Shown in pieces: positions 36,517-45,980 of a DNA stretch of 64,000 nucleotides. The notes below the pieces were generated by a model. The model was given only the letters and a program-made list of their open reading frames with translations. It had not been told where the DNA came from and did not search any database. The stretch covers positions 287,830-351,829 of the forward strand of contig NZ_CP063399.1 of NCBI RefSeq assembly GCF_021729845.1, in the 5' to 3' direction. Made by a program: the position numbers and the translations under genes. The DNA comes from Rhizobium sp. SL42. Its GTDB lineage: Bacteria; Pseudomonadota; Alphaproteobacteria; Rhizobiales; Rhizobiaceae. The first letter of the stretch is position 1. Every line of letters starts with the position of its first letter.

Positions 36517-37331
36517 ACGCGCCACTGCTCGAAATCAACAATGTAACCATGCGCTTCGGCGGTATTATCGCAAACCGCGACGTCAGCTTTTCCGTCGAGA
36601 AAGGCGCCATCACAGCGCTGATCGGGCCGAATGGTGCCGGCAAGACGACCATGTTCAACTGCATCACAGGCTTTTATCGGGCCAGCGAAGGCAGTATTGT
36701 CCTGAACGGCGAGAATGGCGCGCAAGACATTGGCGATCTGGTTACGAGACCGATCACCGGCGGCTCGCATCTGGTCACCCGCGCGGGCATCGCTCGGACA
36801 TTCCAGAACATTCGCCTTTTCAAGGAAATGTCGGTTATCGAAAACCTGTTGGTCGCACAGCATCGTGCGACAAACAACAACATGCTGAGCGGCATATTTG
36901 GCACTCCAGCGTTTCGAAGAGCAGAGAGGGACGCAATTGATCGCGCCTATTTCTGGCTCGAACAGATGAGCCTTCTCAGCGATGCCAATCGTTTGGCGGG
37001 CGAATTGCCCTACGGGCGTCAAAGGCGCCTGGAAATCGCCCGTGCGATGTGCACCTATCCCCGTCTCATATGCCTGGATGAGCCTGCCGCCGGCCTCAAC
37101 CCTTCAGAAACGCGCGAGTTGTCGGATGTCATTCGGAGCCTCTGCGCCGAGCACGAACTCACGGTTCTTGTCATCGAGCACGATATGGGGCTGGTCATGA
37201 GCATTTCAGACCACATTGTCGTGCTTGACCATGGAGAAGTCATTTCGGACGGAACACCCGCGCACGTGGCCGACGACCCAGCTGTCGTGGCCGCCTATCT
37301 CGGAGTGAGTGAAGAAGAGGTTCAGTCATGA
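36513..37331 (+). CDS. livG: Branched-chain-type ABC ATP-binding protein LivG
   Basis: A 272-residue ATPase. Walker [10 protein letters not shown] is near 38-46, the Q-loop is in RTFQNIRLF near 98, the ABC signature reads [15 protein letters not shown] near 169, Walker B is [15 protein letters not shown] near 188 and the switch His is in VIEHDMGLV near 223. The signature LPYGRQR is the LivG form of LSGGQ. It has the LivG-type insertion after Walker A ([19 protein letters not shown]). The start overlaps livM and the stop overlaps livF, both by four bases. Confidence 0.88.
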   Translation: MNAPLLEINNVTMRFGGIIANRDVSFSVEKGAITALIGPNGAGKTTMFNCITGFYRASEGSIVLNGENGAQDIGDLVTRPITGGSHLVTRAGIARTFQNIRLFKEMSVIENLLVAQHRATNNNMLSGIFGTPAFRRAERDAIDRAYFWLEQMSLLSDANRLAGELPYGRQRRLEIARAMCTYPRLICLDEPAAGLNPSETRELSDVIRSLCAEHELTVLVIEHDMGLVMSISDHIVVLDHGEVISDGTPAHVADDPAVVAAYLGVSEEEVQS

Positions 37332-38062
37332 GCGCATCTGAAAACGGTAAAAAGACACTTCTTGAATTTGTCGGCGTTCACACCTTCTATGGCCCCGTAG
37401 AGGCACTGAAGGAGGTAAATGTCCATATCTGCGAAGGCGAGATCGTCAGCCTGATCGGTGCCAATGGCGCTGGAAAGACAACGCTTCTCTCGACGATCTT
37501 CGGCAATCCACGTGCGTCGACCGGCAAGATCCTCCACCGCGGCGAGGATATCACCAAGGTTCCGACAAACCAGATCTCGCGTCGAAGCATCGCGCTCGTC
37601 CCGGAGGGCCGACAGATATACCAGGAAATGTCTGTTGAAGAAAACATGATGATGGGCACGACGCCAATCGGCATGGATCATTTCGACGAAGACCGGACAA
37701 CAATGTTCGACCTGTTCCCCCGACTACGCGAACGCAGAAACCAGACGGCAGGCACCATGTCAGGCGGCGAGCAGCAGATGCTGGCGATTGCCCGTGCCAT
37801 GATGGCGCGACCCGAACTTATCCTTTTCGATGAGCCTTCGCTCGGCCTTGCGCCGCTTGTCGTCAAACGGGTGTTCGAAGTGCTGCGCGAAATTGCGGCG
37901 ATGGGAAAGACGATTTTTCTCGTCGAGCAGAATGCCAATCATGCCCTCAAGCTTTCACAGAGAGCCTATGTGATGGTGAACGGCAGGATCCATCTTTCCG
38001 GCGACAGCGCGTCGCTGCTCGACAATGCCGAAGTGCGAAAAGCCTATCTCGGCCTCCATTGA
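37328..38062 (+). CDS. livF: Branched-chain-type ABC ATP-binding protein LivF
   Basis: A 244-residue ATPase partner of LivG. Walker A GANGAGKTT is near 42-50, then SIALVPEGRQIYQEMSVEENM near 88-108 (LivF hallmark), signature MSGGEQQM near 143, Walker B LILFDEPSLGLAPLV near 164 and the LivF ending VEQNANHALKLSQRAYVMVNGRI-like near 205. It lies in the rightward operon livJ-type, livH, livM, livG, livF, aldehyde dehydrogenase, etfB, etfA. Confidence 0.88.
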   Translation: MSASENGKKTLLEFVGVHTFYGPVEALKEVNVHICEGEIVSLIGANGAGKTTLLSTIFGNPRASTGKILHRGEDITKVPTNQISRRSIALVPEGRQIYQEMSVEENMMMGTTPIGMDHFDEDRTTMFDLFPRLRERRNQTAGTMSGGEQQMLAIARAMMARPELILFDEPSLGLAPLVVKRVFEVLREIAAMGKTIFLVEQNANHALKLSQRAYVMVNGRIHLSGDSASLLDNAEVRKAYLGLH

Positions 38063-38075
38063 ACGGAGTTACAAC

Positions 38076-39506
38076 ATGCTGCACCAGAATCTGATCGGTG
38101 GCGAATGGGTTTCGGGCGAGGTCTCGCTCAACATCAACCCCGCCAACACCAATGAAACCGTAGGAGAATATGCCCGCGCCAATGCGGATGAGACAAGGGC
38201 TGCAATTGCAGCTGCCAAGTCGGCTTTCCCGGCATGGTCACGTTCCCCCATTCTCGAACGCCATGCCATTTTGCGTAAAACCGGCGATGAAATCCTCGCC
38301 CGCAAAGAAGAACTCGGGCGTCTTCTGGCGCGCGAGGAAGGCAAATCGCTACCGGAGGCCATTGGCGAGGTCACACGTGCGGCACAGATCTTCGACTTCT
38401 TTGCCGGGGAGGTTTTGCGCCTGTCAGGAGAGATACTTCCCTCCGTCCGTCCGGGTGTAGGTGTCGAAATAACGCGTGAAGCGGTTGGGGTCGTCGGTAT
38501 CATCACGCCGTGGAATTTCCCGCTTGCCATTCCAGCCTGGAAAATTGCACCCGCACTGGCGTACGGCAACACGATCGTCATGAAGCCGGCGGATCTGGTT
38601 CCAGGCTGCGCCTGGGCACTTGTCGACATCCTTTACCGGGCTGGCGCTCCGGCTGGTGTCGTCAATCTGGTCATGGGCCGTGGCAGTGTCGTTGGTCAGG
38701 TGCTACTTGACAGCCCCGACGTCAGCGCGCTGACCTTCACCGGTTCGACCGGAACCGGCAAGCGGGTGGCACTTGCCTCAATCGAGCACAATCGCAAGTT
38801 CCAGCTCGAAATGGGCGGCAAGAATCCCTTCGTCGTGCTCAACGATGCCGACCTTGATGTCGCAGTCGAGGCCGCCGCGAATTCCTCATTCTTCTCGACA
38901 GGACAGCGTTGCACGGCATCTTCTCGCCTGATCGTAACGGAAGGCATTCACGACCGCTTCGTCGCGGCGCTGACGAACAGGCTGCAATCCCTGGTCATCG
39001 ACGACCCGCTGAAAGCTGGAACCCATATTGGTCCGGTCGTTGACGAAAGCCAGCTCAAACAGGATCTCGACTATATCGGGATCGGCAAAGAGGAAGGTGC
39101 AAATCTGGCCTTCGGCGGCGAGCGCCTAGAACGCTGCAACCCCGGCTTTTACCTTCAGCCTGCCCTGTTCACGGAAGCGACCAATACGATGCGCATTGCG
39201 CGCGAGGAAATATTTGGTCCGGTTGCCGCAGTTATCCGTGTTCGCGACTACGACGAAGCCCTTTCTGTCGCCAATGACACGAATTTTGGGCTGTCGTCCG
39301 GCATTGCAACCACGAGCCTGAAACATGCCACCCATTTCAAGCGCAACTCGGAAGCCGGCATGGTGATGGTCAATCTTCCCACGGCAGGGGTCGACTTCCA
39401 CGTACCGTTTGGCGGCCGCAAGGGATCCTCCTATGGGCCACGCGAACAGGGTCGGTATGCCTCGGAATTCTACACATCCGTGAAAACAGCCTACACGCTT
39501 GCCTGA
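38076..39506 (+). CDS. NAD(P)-dependent aldehyde dehydrogenase (2-oxoglutarate-semialdehyde type)
   Basis: A 476-residue aldehyde dehydrogenase with all catalytic residues: Asn147 in TPWNFP, Glu245 in LEMGGKNP and the nucleophile Cys279 in GQRCTA. The C-terminal stretch [16 protein letters not shown] followed by [11 protein letters not shown] is what I know from 2-oxoglutarate semialdehyde (2,5-dioxopentanoate) dehydrogenases, so the product may be 2-oxoglutarate; this is inference from similarity. The ATG at 38076 has GGAG upstream and is 13 bases after the livF stop. It presumably oxidises an aldehyde made by the divergent operon. Confidence 0.85.
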   Translation: MLHQNLIGGEWVSGEVSLNINPANTNETVGEYARANADETRAAIAAAKSAFPAWSRSPILERHAILRKTGDEILARKEELGRLLAREEGKSLPEAIGEVTRAAQIFDFFAGEVLRLSGEILPSVRPGVGVEITREAVGVVGIITPWNFPLAIPAWKIAPALAYGNTIVMKPADLVPGCAWALVDILYRAGAPAGVVNLVMGRGSVVGQVLLDSPDVSALTFTGSTGTGKRVALASIEHNRKFQLEMGGKNPFVVLNDADLDVAVEAAANSSFFSTGQRCTASSRLIVTEGIHDRFVAALTNRLQSLVIDDPLKAGTHIGPVVDESQLKQDLDYIGIGKEEGANLAFGGERLERCNPGFYLQPALFTEATNTMRIAREEIFGPVAAVIRVRDYDEALSVANDTNFGLSSGIATTSLKHATHFKRNSEAGMVMVNLPTAGVDFHVPFGGRKGSSYGPREQGRYASEFYTSVKTAYTLA

Positions 39507-39517
39507 GGAAGGAACCC

Positions 39518-40267
39518 ATGAAAATCCTAGTGACCGTAAAGCGGGTTGTTGACTACAACGTGAAGATCCGGGTGAAGCCGGATGGCACCGGCGTCGAGCT
39601 GGCCAACGTCAAGATGTCGATGAACCCGTTCGACGAAATCTCCGTCGAGGAAGCACTGCGCCTGAAGGAAGCCGGCAAGGCCGAGGAAGTGGTCGTCGTG
39701 TCGATCGGCCCGGCCAAGGCGGAAGAAACGCTGCGCACGGCGCTCGCCATGGGCGCCGACCGCGCCATCCTGGTCGAGACCGATGATGCCGTCGAGCCGC
39801 TCGCCGTCGCCAAGATCCTCAAGGGCGTCGTCGAAGCCGAACAGCCGGGCCTGGTGATCACCGGCAAGCAGGCGATCGACGATGACAGCAACCAGACCGG
39901 CCAAATGCTGTCGGCCCTGCTCGGCTGGAGCCAGGCGACCTTCGCCTCGAAGCTCGACCTCGGCGCCGACAAGGCGACCGTGACGCGTGAAGTCGACGGC
40001 GGCCTGCAGACCATCGACGTCAAGCTGCCGGCGATCGTCACCACCGACCTTCGCCTCAACGAGCCGCGCTACGCGTCGCTGCCGAACATCATGAAGGCGA
40101 AGAAGAAGCCGCTCGACAAGAAGTCGCCGGCCGATTTCGGCGTCGACACGACGGCCCGCCTGAAGGTGCTGAAGACCGAGGAACCGTCGGGCCGCAAGGC
40201 CGGCGTCAAGGTCAAGAGCGTCGCCGAACTGGTCGACAAGCTCAAGAACGAAGCCGGCGTGCTGTAA
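39518..40267 (+). CDS. etfB: Electron transfer flavoprotein beta subunit
   Basis: A 249-residue EtfB starting [20 protein letters not shown], with the conserved [18 protein letters not shown] near 37-54, [25 protein letters not shown] text near 113-133 (AMP/FAD-binding) and [22 protein letters not shown] near 176-197, the recognition-loop signature. With EtfA it carries electrons from flavin dehydrogenases to ETF:quinone oxidoreductase. The codons are strongly G/C-ending compared with the upstream operon genes, which may mean a different origin. It is 11 bases after the aldehyde dehydrogenase stop. Confidence 0.93.
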   Translation: MKILVTVKRVVDYNVKIRVKPDGTGVELANVKMSMNPFDEISVEEALRLKEAGKAEEVVVVSIGPAKAEETLRTALAMGADRAILVETDDAVEPLAVAKILKGVVEAEQPGLVITGKQAIDDDSNQTGQMLSALLGWSQATFASKLDLGADKATVTREVDGGLQTIDVKLPAIVTTDLRLNEPRYASLPNIMKAKKKPLDKKSPADFGVDTTARLKVLKTEEPSGRKAGVKVKSVAELVDKLKNEAGVL

Positions 40268-40292
40268 GCGGAACGGATAGGAGATTACGAAA

Positions 40293-41213
40293 ATGGCCAT
40301 TCTTCTTCTGGCAGAACATGACAACGCAACGCTGTCCGATCAGACCGCCAAGGCACTGACCGCCGCCACCAAGATCGGCGGCGACGTGCACGTGCTGGTC
40401 GCGGGTGCCGGCGCCAAGGCAGCCGCCGATGCGGCCGCCAAGCTGTCGGGCGTCACCAAGGTCCTGCTCGCCGACGATGCAAGCCTTGCCAACAACCTCG
40501 CGGAACCGCTGGCAGCCCTCATCGTTTCGCTTGCCGGCAGCTATGACACGATCATCGCGCCGGCCACGTCGGTCGGCAAGAACGTCCTGCCGCGCGTGGC
40601 GGCCCAGCTCGACGTGATGCAGGTCTCGGAAATCATCGAAGTGGTGTCCGCCGATACCTACAAGCGTCCGATCTATGCCGGCAACGCCATCCAGACCGTG
40701 CAGTCGACCGACGCGAAACGCGTGATCACGGTGCGGACCGCCTCGTTTGCCGCCGCTGCCGAAGGTGGGTCCGCGGCCGTGGAAACGATCGCAGCCGTTG
40801 CCAACCCGGCCCTGTCGACACACGTCTCGGACGCGCTGTCTTCTTCGGACCGTCCGGAACTGACCTCGGCCAAGATCATCATCTCCGGTGGTCGAGCACT
40901 GGGTTCGTCGGAAAAGTTCCAGCAGGTCATCCTGCCGGTGGCCGACAAGCTCGGCGCCGCCGTCGGCGCATCGCGCGCCGCGGTCGATGCCGGCTATGCC
41001 CCGAACGACTGGCAGGTCGGCCAGACCGGCAAGGTGGTCGCCCCGCAGCTCTACATCGCCTGCGGCATTTCGGGTGCCATCCAGCATCTTGCCGGCATGA
41101 AGGATTCGAAGGTCATCGTTGCGATCAACAAGGACGAGGAAGCGCCGATCTTCCAGGTGGCCGACTACGGCCTCGTCGCCGATCTCTTCGAAGCCCTGCC
41201 GGAACTCGTCTAA
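40293..41213 (+). CDS. etfA: Electron transfer flavoprotein alpha subunit
   Basis: A 306-residue EtfA starting [18 protein letters not shown], with an N-terminal alpha/beta domain and the C-terminal FAD-binding domain. That domain holds [12 protein letters not shown] near 198-209, [40 protein letters not shown] text near 228-263 (FAD signature) and [27 protein letters not shown]. Length is normal. GGAG precedes the ATG. The likely electron donor is the DAO-family flavoprotein encoded at 25757-26950, since no acyl-CoA dehydrogenase is in the window. Confidence 0.93.
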   Translation: MAILLLAEHDNATLSDQTAKALTAATKIGGDVHVLVAGAGAKAAADAAAKLSGVTKVLLADDASLANNLAEPLAALIVSLAGSYDTIIAPATSVGKNVLPRVAAQLDVMQVSEIIEVVSADTYKRPIYAGNAIQTVQSTDAKRVITVRTASFAAAAEGGSAAVETIAAVANPALSTHVSDALSSSDRPELTSAKIIISGGRALGSSEKFQQVILPVADKLGAAVGASRAAVDAGYAPNDWQVGQTGKVVAPQLYIACGISGAIQHLAGMKDSKVIVAINKDEEAPIFQVADYGLVADLFEALPELV

Positions 41214-41271
41214 ATGGCGTAGCATCTGCACTCTACTTCAGACTGACCGATCGATCAAAGGAGTGACTTCA

Positions 41272-41448
41272 ATGAAGATGCCTTGCCAAATCAGCATGGA
41301 ACATGTGGTGCGAATTTTGGAAAACGACACCCCGTTGGGACCTGTTAATCAACATCCGGTCAGCTCCGGCCGTGAGCACAAGACAGAAACAAAATCCGAC
41401 ACCGCATACCCGACAGGCGTAAAGCACCATGATGAAAACTCGGACTGA
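41272..41448 (+). CDS. 58-residue hypothetical protein next to IS6
   Basis: ORF starting MKMPCQISMEHVVRILEND and ending KHHDENSD. AAGGAG lies eight bases before the ATG, 58 bases after etfA, and the stop is 10 bases before the outer end of the IS6-like element. The composition is polar and His-rich at the end, with no membrane segment. I do not recognise it. It may be a real small gene, or the start of a longer gene whose end was replaced by the insertion sequence. Confidence 0.45.
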   Translation: MKMPCQISMEHVVRILENDTPLGPVNQHPVSSGREHKTETKSDTAYPTGVKHHDENSD

Positions 41449-41458
41449 GATGGAACTG

Positions 41459-42215
41459 GGCCTGTCGCAAACATTTTCGGAGCGCGCGATTACCCCTGCG
41501 CACTCTCATTTTCATGCTTTGTTAACCTTTTGCAGTCCGAAGAGGCGCGCAAGCAAATCGTTCTGGTCGTTGACAGTCCAGCCGCCGGAAAAGCCAAAGC
41601 CTTTCCTCAACCACAGCATCGCCTCGAAACCCGCAATGGCTCGCCGCGCCGTGTTGAAGGATTGGAAGCCACCGATCTTTGGCATATTCTTCTTTACCCG
41701 GAAATGGTCACTTTCGATGCCTTGCTGGAGGTGCTTGGTGACATAGTGGACGGGATCGGCATGTAGAAGCCCATCATCAACCGACGTTTTGATCGTTGAA
41801 GGGAAGGTGTTGGCCCCGTCCGTCCCGATCCTGTTCGGCGATAACAAGGGTTCGTCTTTGAGCATCTTGCGGAAGAACCGCTTGGCGGCGTCGAGATCGC
41901 GCTTAACGGTCAAACAGGAAATCCACCGGATTGCCGTGTTTATCGATGGCTCGGTACAGATAGCGCCATTTGCCGCGGATCTTGACGTAGGTCTCATCGA
42001 TCCAGACCGAGCCGCAATGGGGTCGCCGAAACTGCCGCAGCCGTTTCTCGATCATCGGCGCATAAGCCAATACCCAGCGGTTGACGGTGCTATGATCGAC
42101 CTCGAAGCCCCGCTCGCGAAACATCTCTTCCAAGTCCCGATAGCTGAGCGGGTAGCGCAGGTACCAGGCAACCGCCTGTACAATCAGCCAGGCCTCGAAA
42201 TGCCTGCCTTTGAAA
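41459..42215 (-). mobile_element. IS6-family element, truncated by IS3
   Basis: The left boundary GGCCTGTCGCAAAC resembles the IS6/IS26 terminal repeat (GGCACTGTTGCAAA type). The transposase runs leftward and its 5' end is cut at 42215, where the IS3 terminal repeat begins, so the second IS6 end is missing. Confidence 0.7.
41512..42215 (-). pseudogene. IS6-family transposase, 5'-truncated and frameshifted
   Basis: The first frame (about 42215-41908) reads FKGRHFEAWLIVQAVAWY and on through DHSTVNRWVLAYAPMIEKRLR to GSVWIDETYVKIRGKWRYLYRAIDKHG, with the first DDE Asp in WIDETY. At about 41915 an extra T (CTGTTTGACC for CTGTTGACC) shifts the frame. The other frame continues KRDLDAAKRFFRK, IGTDGANTFPS with the second Asp, and HLQQGIESDHFRVKKN with the catalytic Glu. 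The start codon lies in sequence replaced by the IS3 end. It is therefore inactive. Confidence 0.8.
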
Positions 42216-42257
42216 TGGTAATCCCCCCGGCAATTAACGGGCTTCAAAAGTAGAATT
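42216..42257 (+). repeat. IS3 left terminal inverted repeat
   Basis: Begins TGGTAATCC and ends AGTAGAATT. It pairs imperfectly with 46949-46989. Confidence 0.85.
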
Positions 42258-42404
42258 TTCTCGGGCTTTATGATCGAGGAGATTTTGATGAAGACGAGCA
42301 GATTTAGCGAACCGCAGATATTGGCCATCCTGCGCCAGGCAGAAGGTGGGGTCCCTGTGCCTGAGCTTTGCCGGGAACACGGGATGAGCACTGCTAGCTT
42401 TTAC

Positions 42405-43718
42405 ATCTATGGACTGTTCCCCCTTTGCAAGCTTGATGTTGAAGCGGTCTGACGCTGGTCGATTGCAAACATCTATACGGCGTCATCATTTCCGAAGCGC
42501 CCAAATGGGGTATCCGCACACATAAGCCTCAACAAATGGGAGGCCTTGTCGGCCATTATAAAAGACAGGTTCCGTATGTGCCGGTCCGACCGTTCATTCC
42601 ATTTCAACTTTCAGCCTGCAATTCGCATGCCTGCTCTCAGGGATTGGCTCGGTATTCACCACCGTGCTGAAGCAAGGCCCAGATCACCCTTGCGTTCTTG
42701 TTGGCGACGGCAACCGCTGCGCGATTGTAACCACGCCTTTCCCTAAGCTCGTTGACCCATTCGCTGGCAGGGTCGGATTTCCGTTGTGCTGTTCGCACCA
42801 CTGACCTCCCGCCATGGACCAGAAGCGTTCGTAGATGCTGACTACCTCGCTTGCTGATTCCAAGCAGTACGCGGCGATCGCCGCTGGAATGTTGTTGCGG
42901 GACAAGGCCCATCCATGCAGCCAGGTGCCGGCCATTCTTGAAGTCGGCTCCATCACCGACAGCGGCAACGACTGCCGTTGCAGTCTTTGGGCCGACGCCA
43001 CGTATCTTGGCGATACGCTGGCAGACGTCGCTCTCGCGGAAGACGGCTTCGATCTGCTTGTCGAAGTATCTGATCTTTTCATTGATCTGCAGCAGGAAGG
43101 CATGGAGGGTGCCGATGATATCGCGTGTCAGCTCGGTGATATCGATTCTTGGATTGTTGATGATCTCCGGTATCGTTCGCTGGGCGATCGAGGCCGACTT
43201 TGCGATCGCTACGCCGCGCTCAAGAAGCAAGCCCCGCATCTGAGAGATTAGGGCGACACGGTGATTGACCAACCTCTGCCGAGCACGGTGGAGGCCCTAG
43301 ATATCCTGCTGGATGATCGATTTCTTCGGCACGAAGCGCATATGTGGCTGTTGAACGGCAATGCATATTGTCTGCGCATCGTTGCCGTCATTTTTCTGGC
43401 CCTTCAAGAACGGCTTCACATACTGCGGCGCGATGATCTTCACAGTATGCCTTTGGGCCTCAAAATGCCGCTGCCAGTGAAAGGCACCCGTGCAAGCTTC
43501 GATCCCGATCAGACAAGGTGGCATAGCCTCGGTTACCTGCAGCAGTTGATCGCGCATCACGCGTCGTCTCAGGACAACCTGACCATCAGCGTCTACGCCA
43601 TGAAGCTGGAACACATTCTTGGCGATATCAATTCCCAGAACCGCAACGTTTGCCATGACAACCTCCTTTGTAGGCGCGACCAGTTTGACTGCGGGGTGGG
43701 GGAACAGTCCATCCCATT
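42405..43718 (-). mobile_element. IS110-family (IS1111 group) element inserted in IS3 orfA
   Basis: A 1314-base element with perfect 15-base subterminal inverted repeats: ATGGACTGTTCCCCC at 42409-42423 and GGGGGAACAGTCCAT at 43698-43712. They lie four bases from the left junction and six from the right junction as judged from the restored OrfA frame. Subterminal repeats are the hallmark of the IS1111 group. No target duplication is needed to restore the IS3 frame. Confidence 0.85.
42637..43656 (-). pseudogene. IS1111-group transposase with one in-frame amber codon
   Basis: The frame is intact over 340 codons except for TAG at 43297-43299 (codon 120), where relatives have a sense codon (the text reads IIQQDI-stop-GLHRARQRLVNH). 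The N-terminal part shows GIDIAKNVFQLHG and QKNDGNDAQTI with DEDD acidic residues. The C-terminal part shows IAKIRGVGPKTATAVVAAVG (helix-hairpin-helix) and GLVPQQHSSGDRRVLLGISKRGSQHLR, the Transposase_20 region. A GGAGG ribosome site precedes the ATG. One base change would restore it. Confidence 0.85.
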
Positions 43719-44107
43719 AAATGGCGATCCAAATACGGCGGCATGGACGCGTCGATGATCAGCCAGATGAAGGCTCTGGAAGACGAGAACCGTCGACTGA
43801 AGAAGATGTATGCGGAGATGAGCATGCAGGCCGAACTGCTCAAAGAGGCTCTGGGAAAAAAGTGACGCGGCCATCTCAACGCCGGGAGATGGCCGGGAAA
43901 GCAGTGGCGTTGCGCGGGGTGAGCATTGCGCTCGCCGGCCACACCTTCGAGGTCAGCGAGACCTGCTATCGTTACAGCGCCAAGCTGAACGAGGAGAACG
44001 AACAGATCGCCGATCTCCTCATTGGGCTGACGCGAGCAAAGAAGAGCTGGGGCTTCGGTCTGTGATTCCTTTACCTGCGCAATGTCCGGGGGCATCTGTG
44101 GAATCAC

Positions 44108-45430
44108 ATGGCGTAATCAGAGAGGCAGCCCTCGTGCTAAATTGCTGCTTTCATCAGCAAGTAGGAGAAGATGAAGCATTTTGTGGGACTCGACGTGTCA
44201 ATGAAGGAAACGGCTGTCTGTGTTGTGGACGAGGCTGGCAAGAGGATTTGGGAGGGCACTGTGCGCAGTTGTCCTGACAAGATCGCAGCGATCATCCGTG
44301 AGAAGGCGCCAGATCTGGTCCGGGCGGGTATGGAGACTGGTCCCCAGGCTGTATGGCTGTGGCATGCTCTGCGGGAGTGCGGCGTCCAGGTCGATTGCAT
44401 CCACGCGCGGCGGGCTGCGGCGGCATTGAAGTTGCAAGCTAATAAAACGGATCGCAACGATGCCTATGGGCTCGCTCGTTTGGTGCTTAGTGGTTGGTAT
44501 GAGCCGGTGTCGATAAAGTCCTTCGACCGATACCGCATTCGGGCCGTGCTCACGGCGCGGGAACGCATCGTCCGGATGTGCACAGCCATGATCAATCAGA
44601 TCCGAGGACTGGCAAAGACCTTCGGATTGATTTTGTCGGCGGGTAAAGGACAGGTATTTGAGCAGTCAGTTCGTCGAGCCCTGCCAGACGACGTTATCTT
44701 GCGCGATTTGTTCGAGAGGCTGTTGTCGGTGCTATCCGGTCTTAAGGATCAGCGCCGAGCTTTTGACCGACTACTTGCTCGCCTCGCACGGCAAGACCAG
44801 ACTTGTCGGCTGGTTGCAAGCGCACCTGGGGTAGGCAGCCTTGCAGCGATCGCATTCGTAACCGCCGTCGATGATCCGACGCGGTTTCGGGCTACCGGCG
44901 ACGTCGGCGCATATCTTGGGCTGACACCGAAGCGATATCAATCTGGCGAAGTCGACATTGGCGGCCGTATTTCGAAGACGGGAGATCGTTTAACAAGGAA
45001 ACTTCTTTTCGAGGTGGCAACGGTGATCCTGTATCGTGCATCTCCTGCAATCGCATTGAAGCAATGGGGCTTACGCCTGAGTGCTCGATGCGGAAGCTGG
45101 AAGGCGCGCGTTGCACTGGCACGCAAGCTGGCAGTGACGCTCCTCACGATGTGGAAGACCAACACCATGTTCGAGAACCGCAGTTTCGCCGGATAAACTG
45201 ACAAGCATAAACAAAGAATGCCAGGCACGTTCCAGGTCTGGCCAAAGTCATCTCGAGACCCGCTTTGCTGCACGCATCATGACAAGCGCTGACAGCGTGA
45301 ATCACATCGAGAGACTTTAAAGCATGGCGCCATTGTGAGGCAGTTATGAACACCTGACCTCGAAGACGACAACGCATTGGCTTAACAGCGACAAAGACGA
45401 CCTGGAAAATACCTTGAACGATTAGACGAC
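44108..45430 (+). mobile_element. IS110-family element inserted in IS3 orfB
   Basis: Boundaries are set by the restored orfB frame: WNH ends at 44107 and KRVYRI resumes at 45431. No terminal inverted repeat is seen, as usual for the IS110 group. About 1.3 kb long, with one intact transposase gene. Confidence 0.75.
44171..45196 (+). CDS. IS110-family transposase, intact
   Basis: A 341-residue transposase. The N-terminal DEDD domain has FVGLDVSMKETAVCVVDEAG (Asp at residue 8), AGMETGPQA near 56 and ANKTDRNDAYGLARLV near 94-109. A helical spacer follows, then the C-terminal Transposase_20 domain with LVASAPGVGSLAAIAFVTAV near 217-236, YLGLTPKRYQSGEVDIGGRISKTGDRLTR-type text near 252-280 including the catalytic Ser, and the LAVTLLTMWKTN end. 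No frame break is seen, so this copy may still be active. Confidence 0.9.
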   Translation: MKHFVGLDVSMKETAVCVVDEAGKRIWEGTVRSCPDKIAAIIREKAPDLVRAGMETGPQAVWLWHALRECGVQVDCIHARRAAAALKLQANKTDRNDAYGLARLVLSGWYEPVSIKSFDRYRIRAVLTARERIVRMCTAMINQIRGLAKTFGLILSAGKGQVFEQSVRRALPDDVILRDLFERLLSVLSGLKDQRRAFDRLLARLARQDQTCRLVASAPGVGSLAAIAFVTAVDDPTRFRATGDVGAYLGLTPKRYQSGEVDIGGRISKTGDRLTRKLLFEVATVILYRASPAIALKQWGLRLSARCGSWKARVALARKLAVTLLTMWKTNTMFENRSFAG

Positions 45431-45980
45431 AAGCGCGTATACCGCATCTATCGTGAGCTGGAGTTGAACCTCAGGATCAAGCCACGCAAGCGTTTGAGGC
45501 GGGACAAGCCCGACGCTCTGACTGTGCCTGATGCGCCGAACCTGGTCTGGTCAATGGACTTCATGGCGGATCGTTTGGAAGACGGTAGGCAATTCCGGCT
45601 GTTGAATGTCCTGGATGACTTCAACCGCGAGGGGCTGGGCATTGAGGTGGACTTTTCGCTGCCTGCTGAACGCGTCATCCGCAGCCTGAACCAGATCATC
45701 GAATGGCGAGGCAGACCATTCGCCATTCGTGTGGACAACGGACCTGAGTATGTCAGTGGCAAACTGATGGAATGGGCAGCAACGCAAAGAATTGCATTGA
45801 GCCACATCCAGCCCGGAAAGCCGCAACAGAATGCCTATGTCGAGCGCTACAACCGCACCGTCCGACATGAATGGCTTGACCAGTACATCATTGAAAGCAT
45901 CGAGGAGGCGCAGGAATTCGCCACGCAGTGGCTATGGACCTATAACAACGAACGGCCCAATATGGGCATCGGCGGCATAA

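Larger units (their letters stand above)
42288..43865 (+). pseudogene. IS3 orfA, split by an IS1111-type insertion
   Basis: The N-terminal part (42288-42404) reads MKTSRFSEPQILAILRQA then CREHGMSTASFY, the OrfA helix-turn-helix. The frame stops at the insertion and resumes at 43719 with KWRSKYGGMDASMISQMKAL and the leucine-zipper stretch ENRRLKKMYAEMSMQAELLKEAL, ending at 43865. Joined, it gives a normal ~88-residue OrfA. An A6G slippery heptamer at 43856-43862 precedes the TGA, the usual site of -1 frameshifting into orfB. Confidence 0.85.

Noticed and set aside
43273..43296. Frameshift in the IS1111-type transposase
   Set aside because: The two ORFs are in the same frame; the break is a single TAG codon, not a shift.
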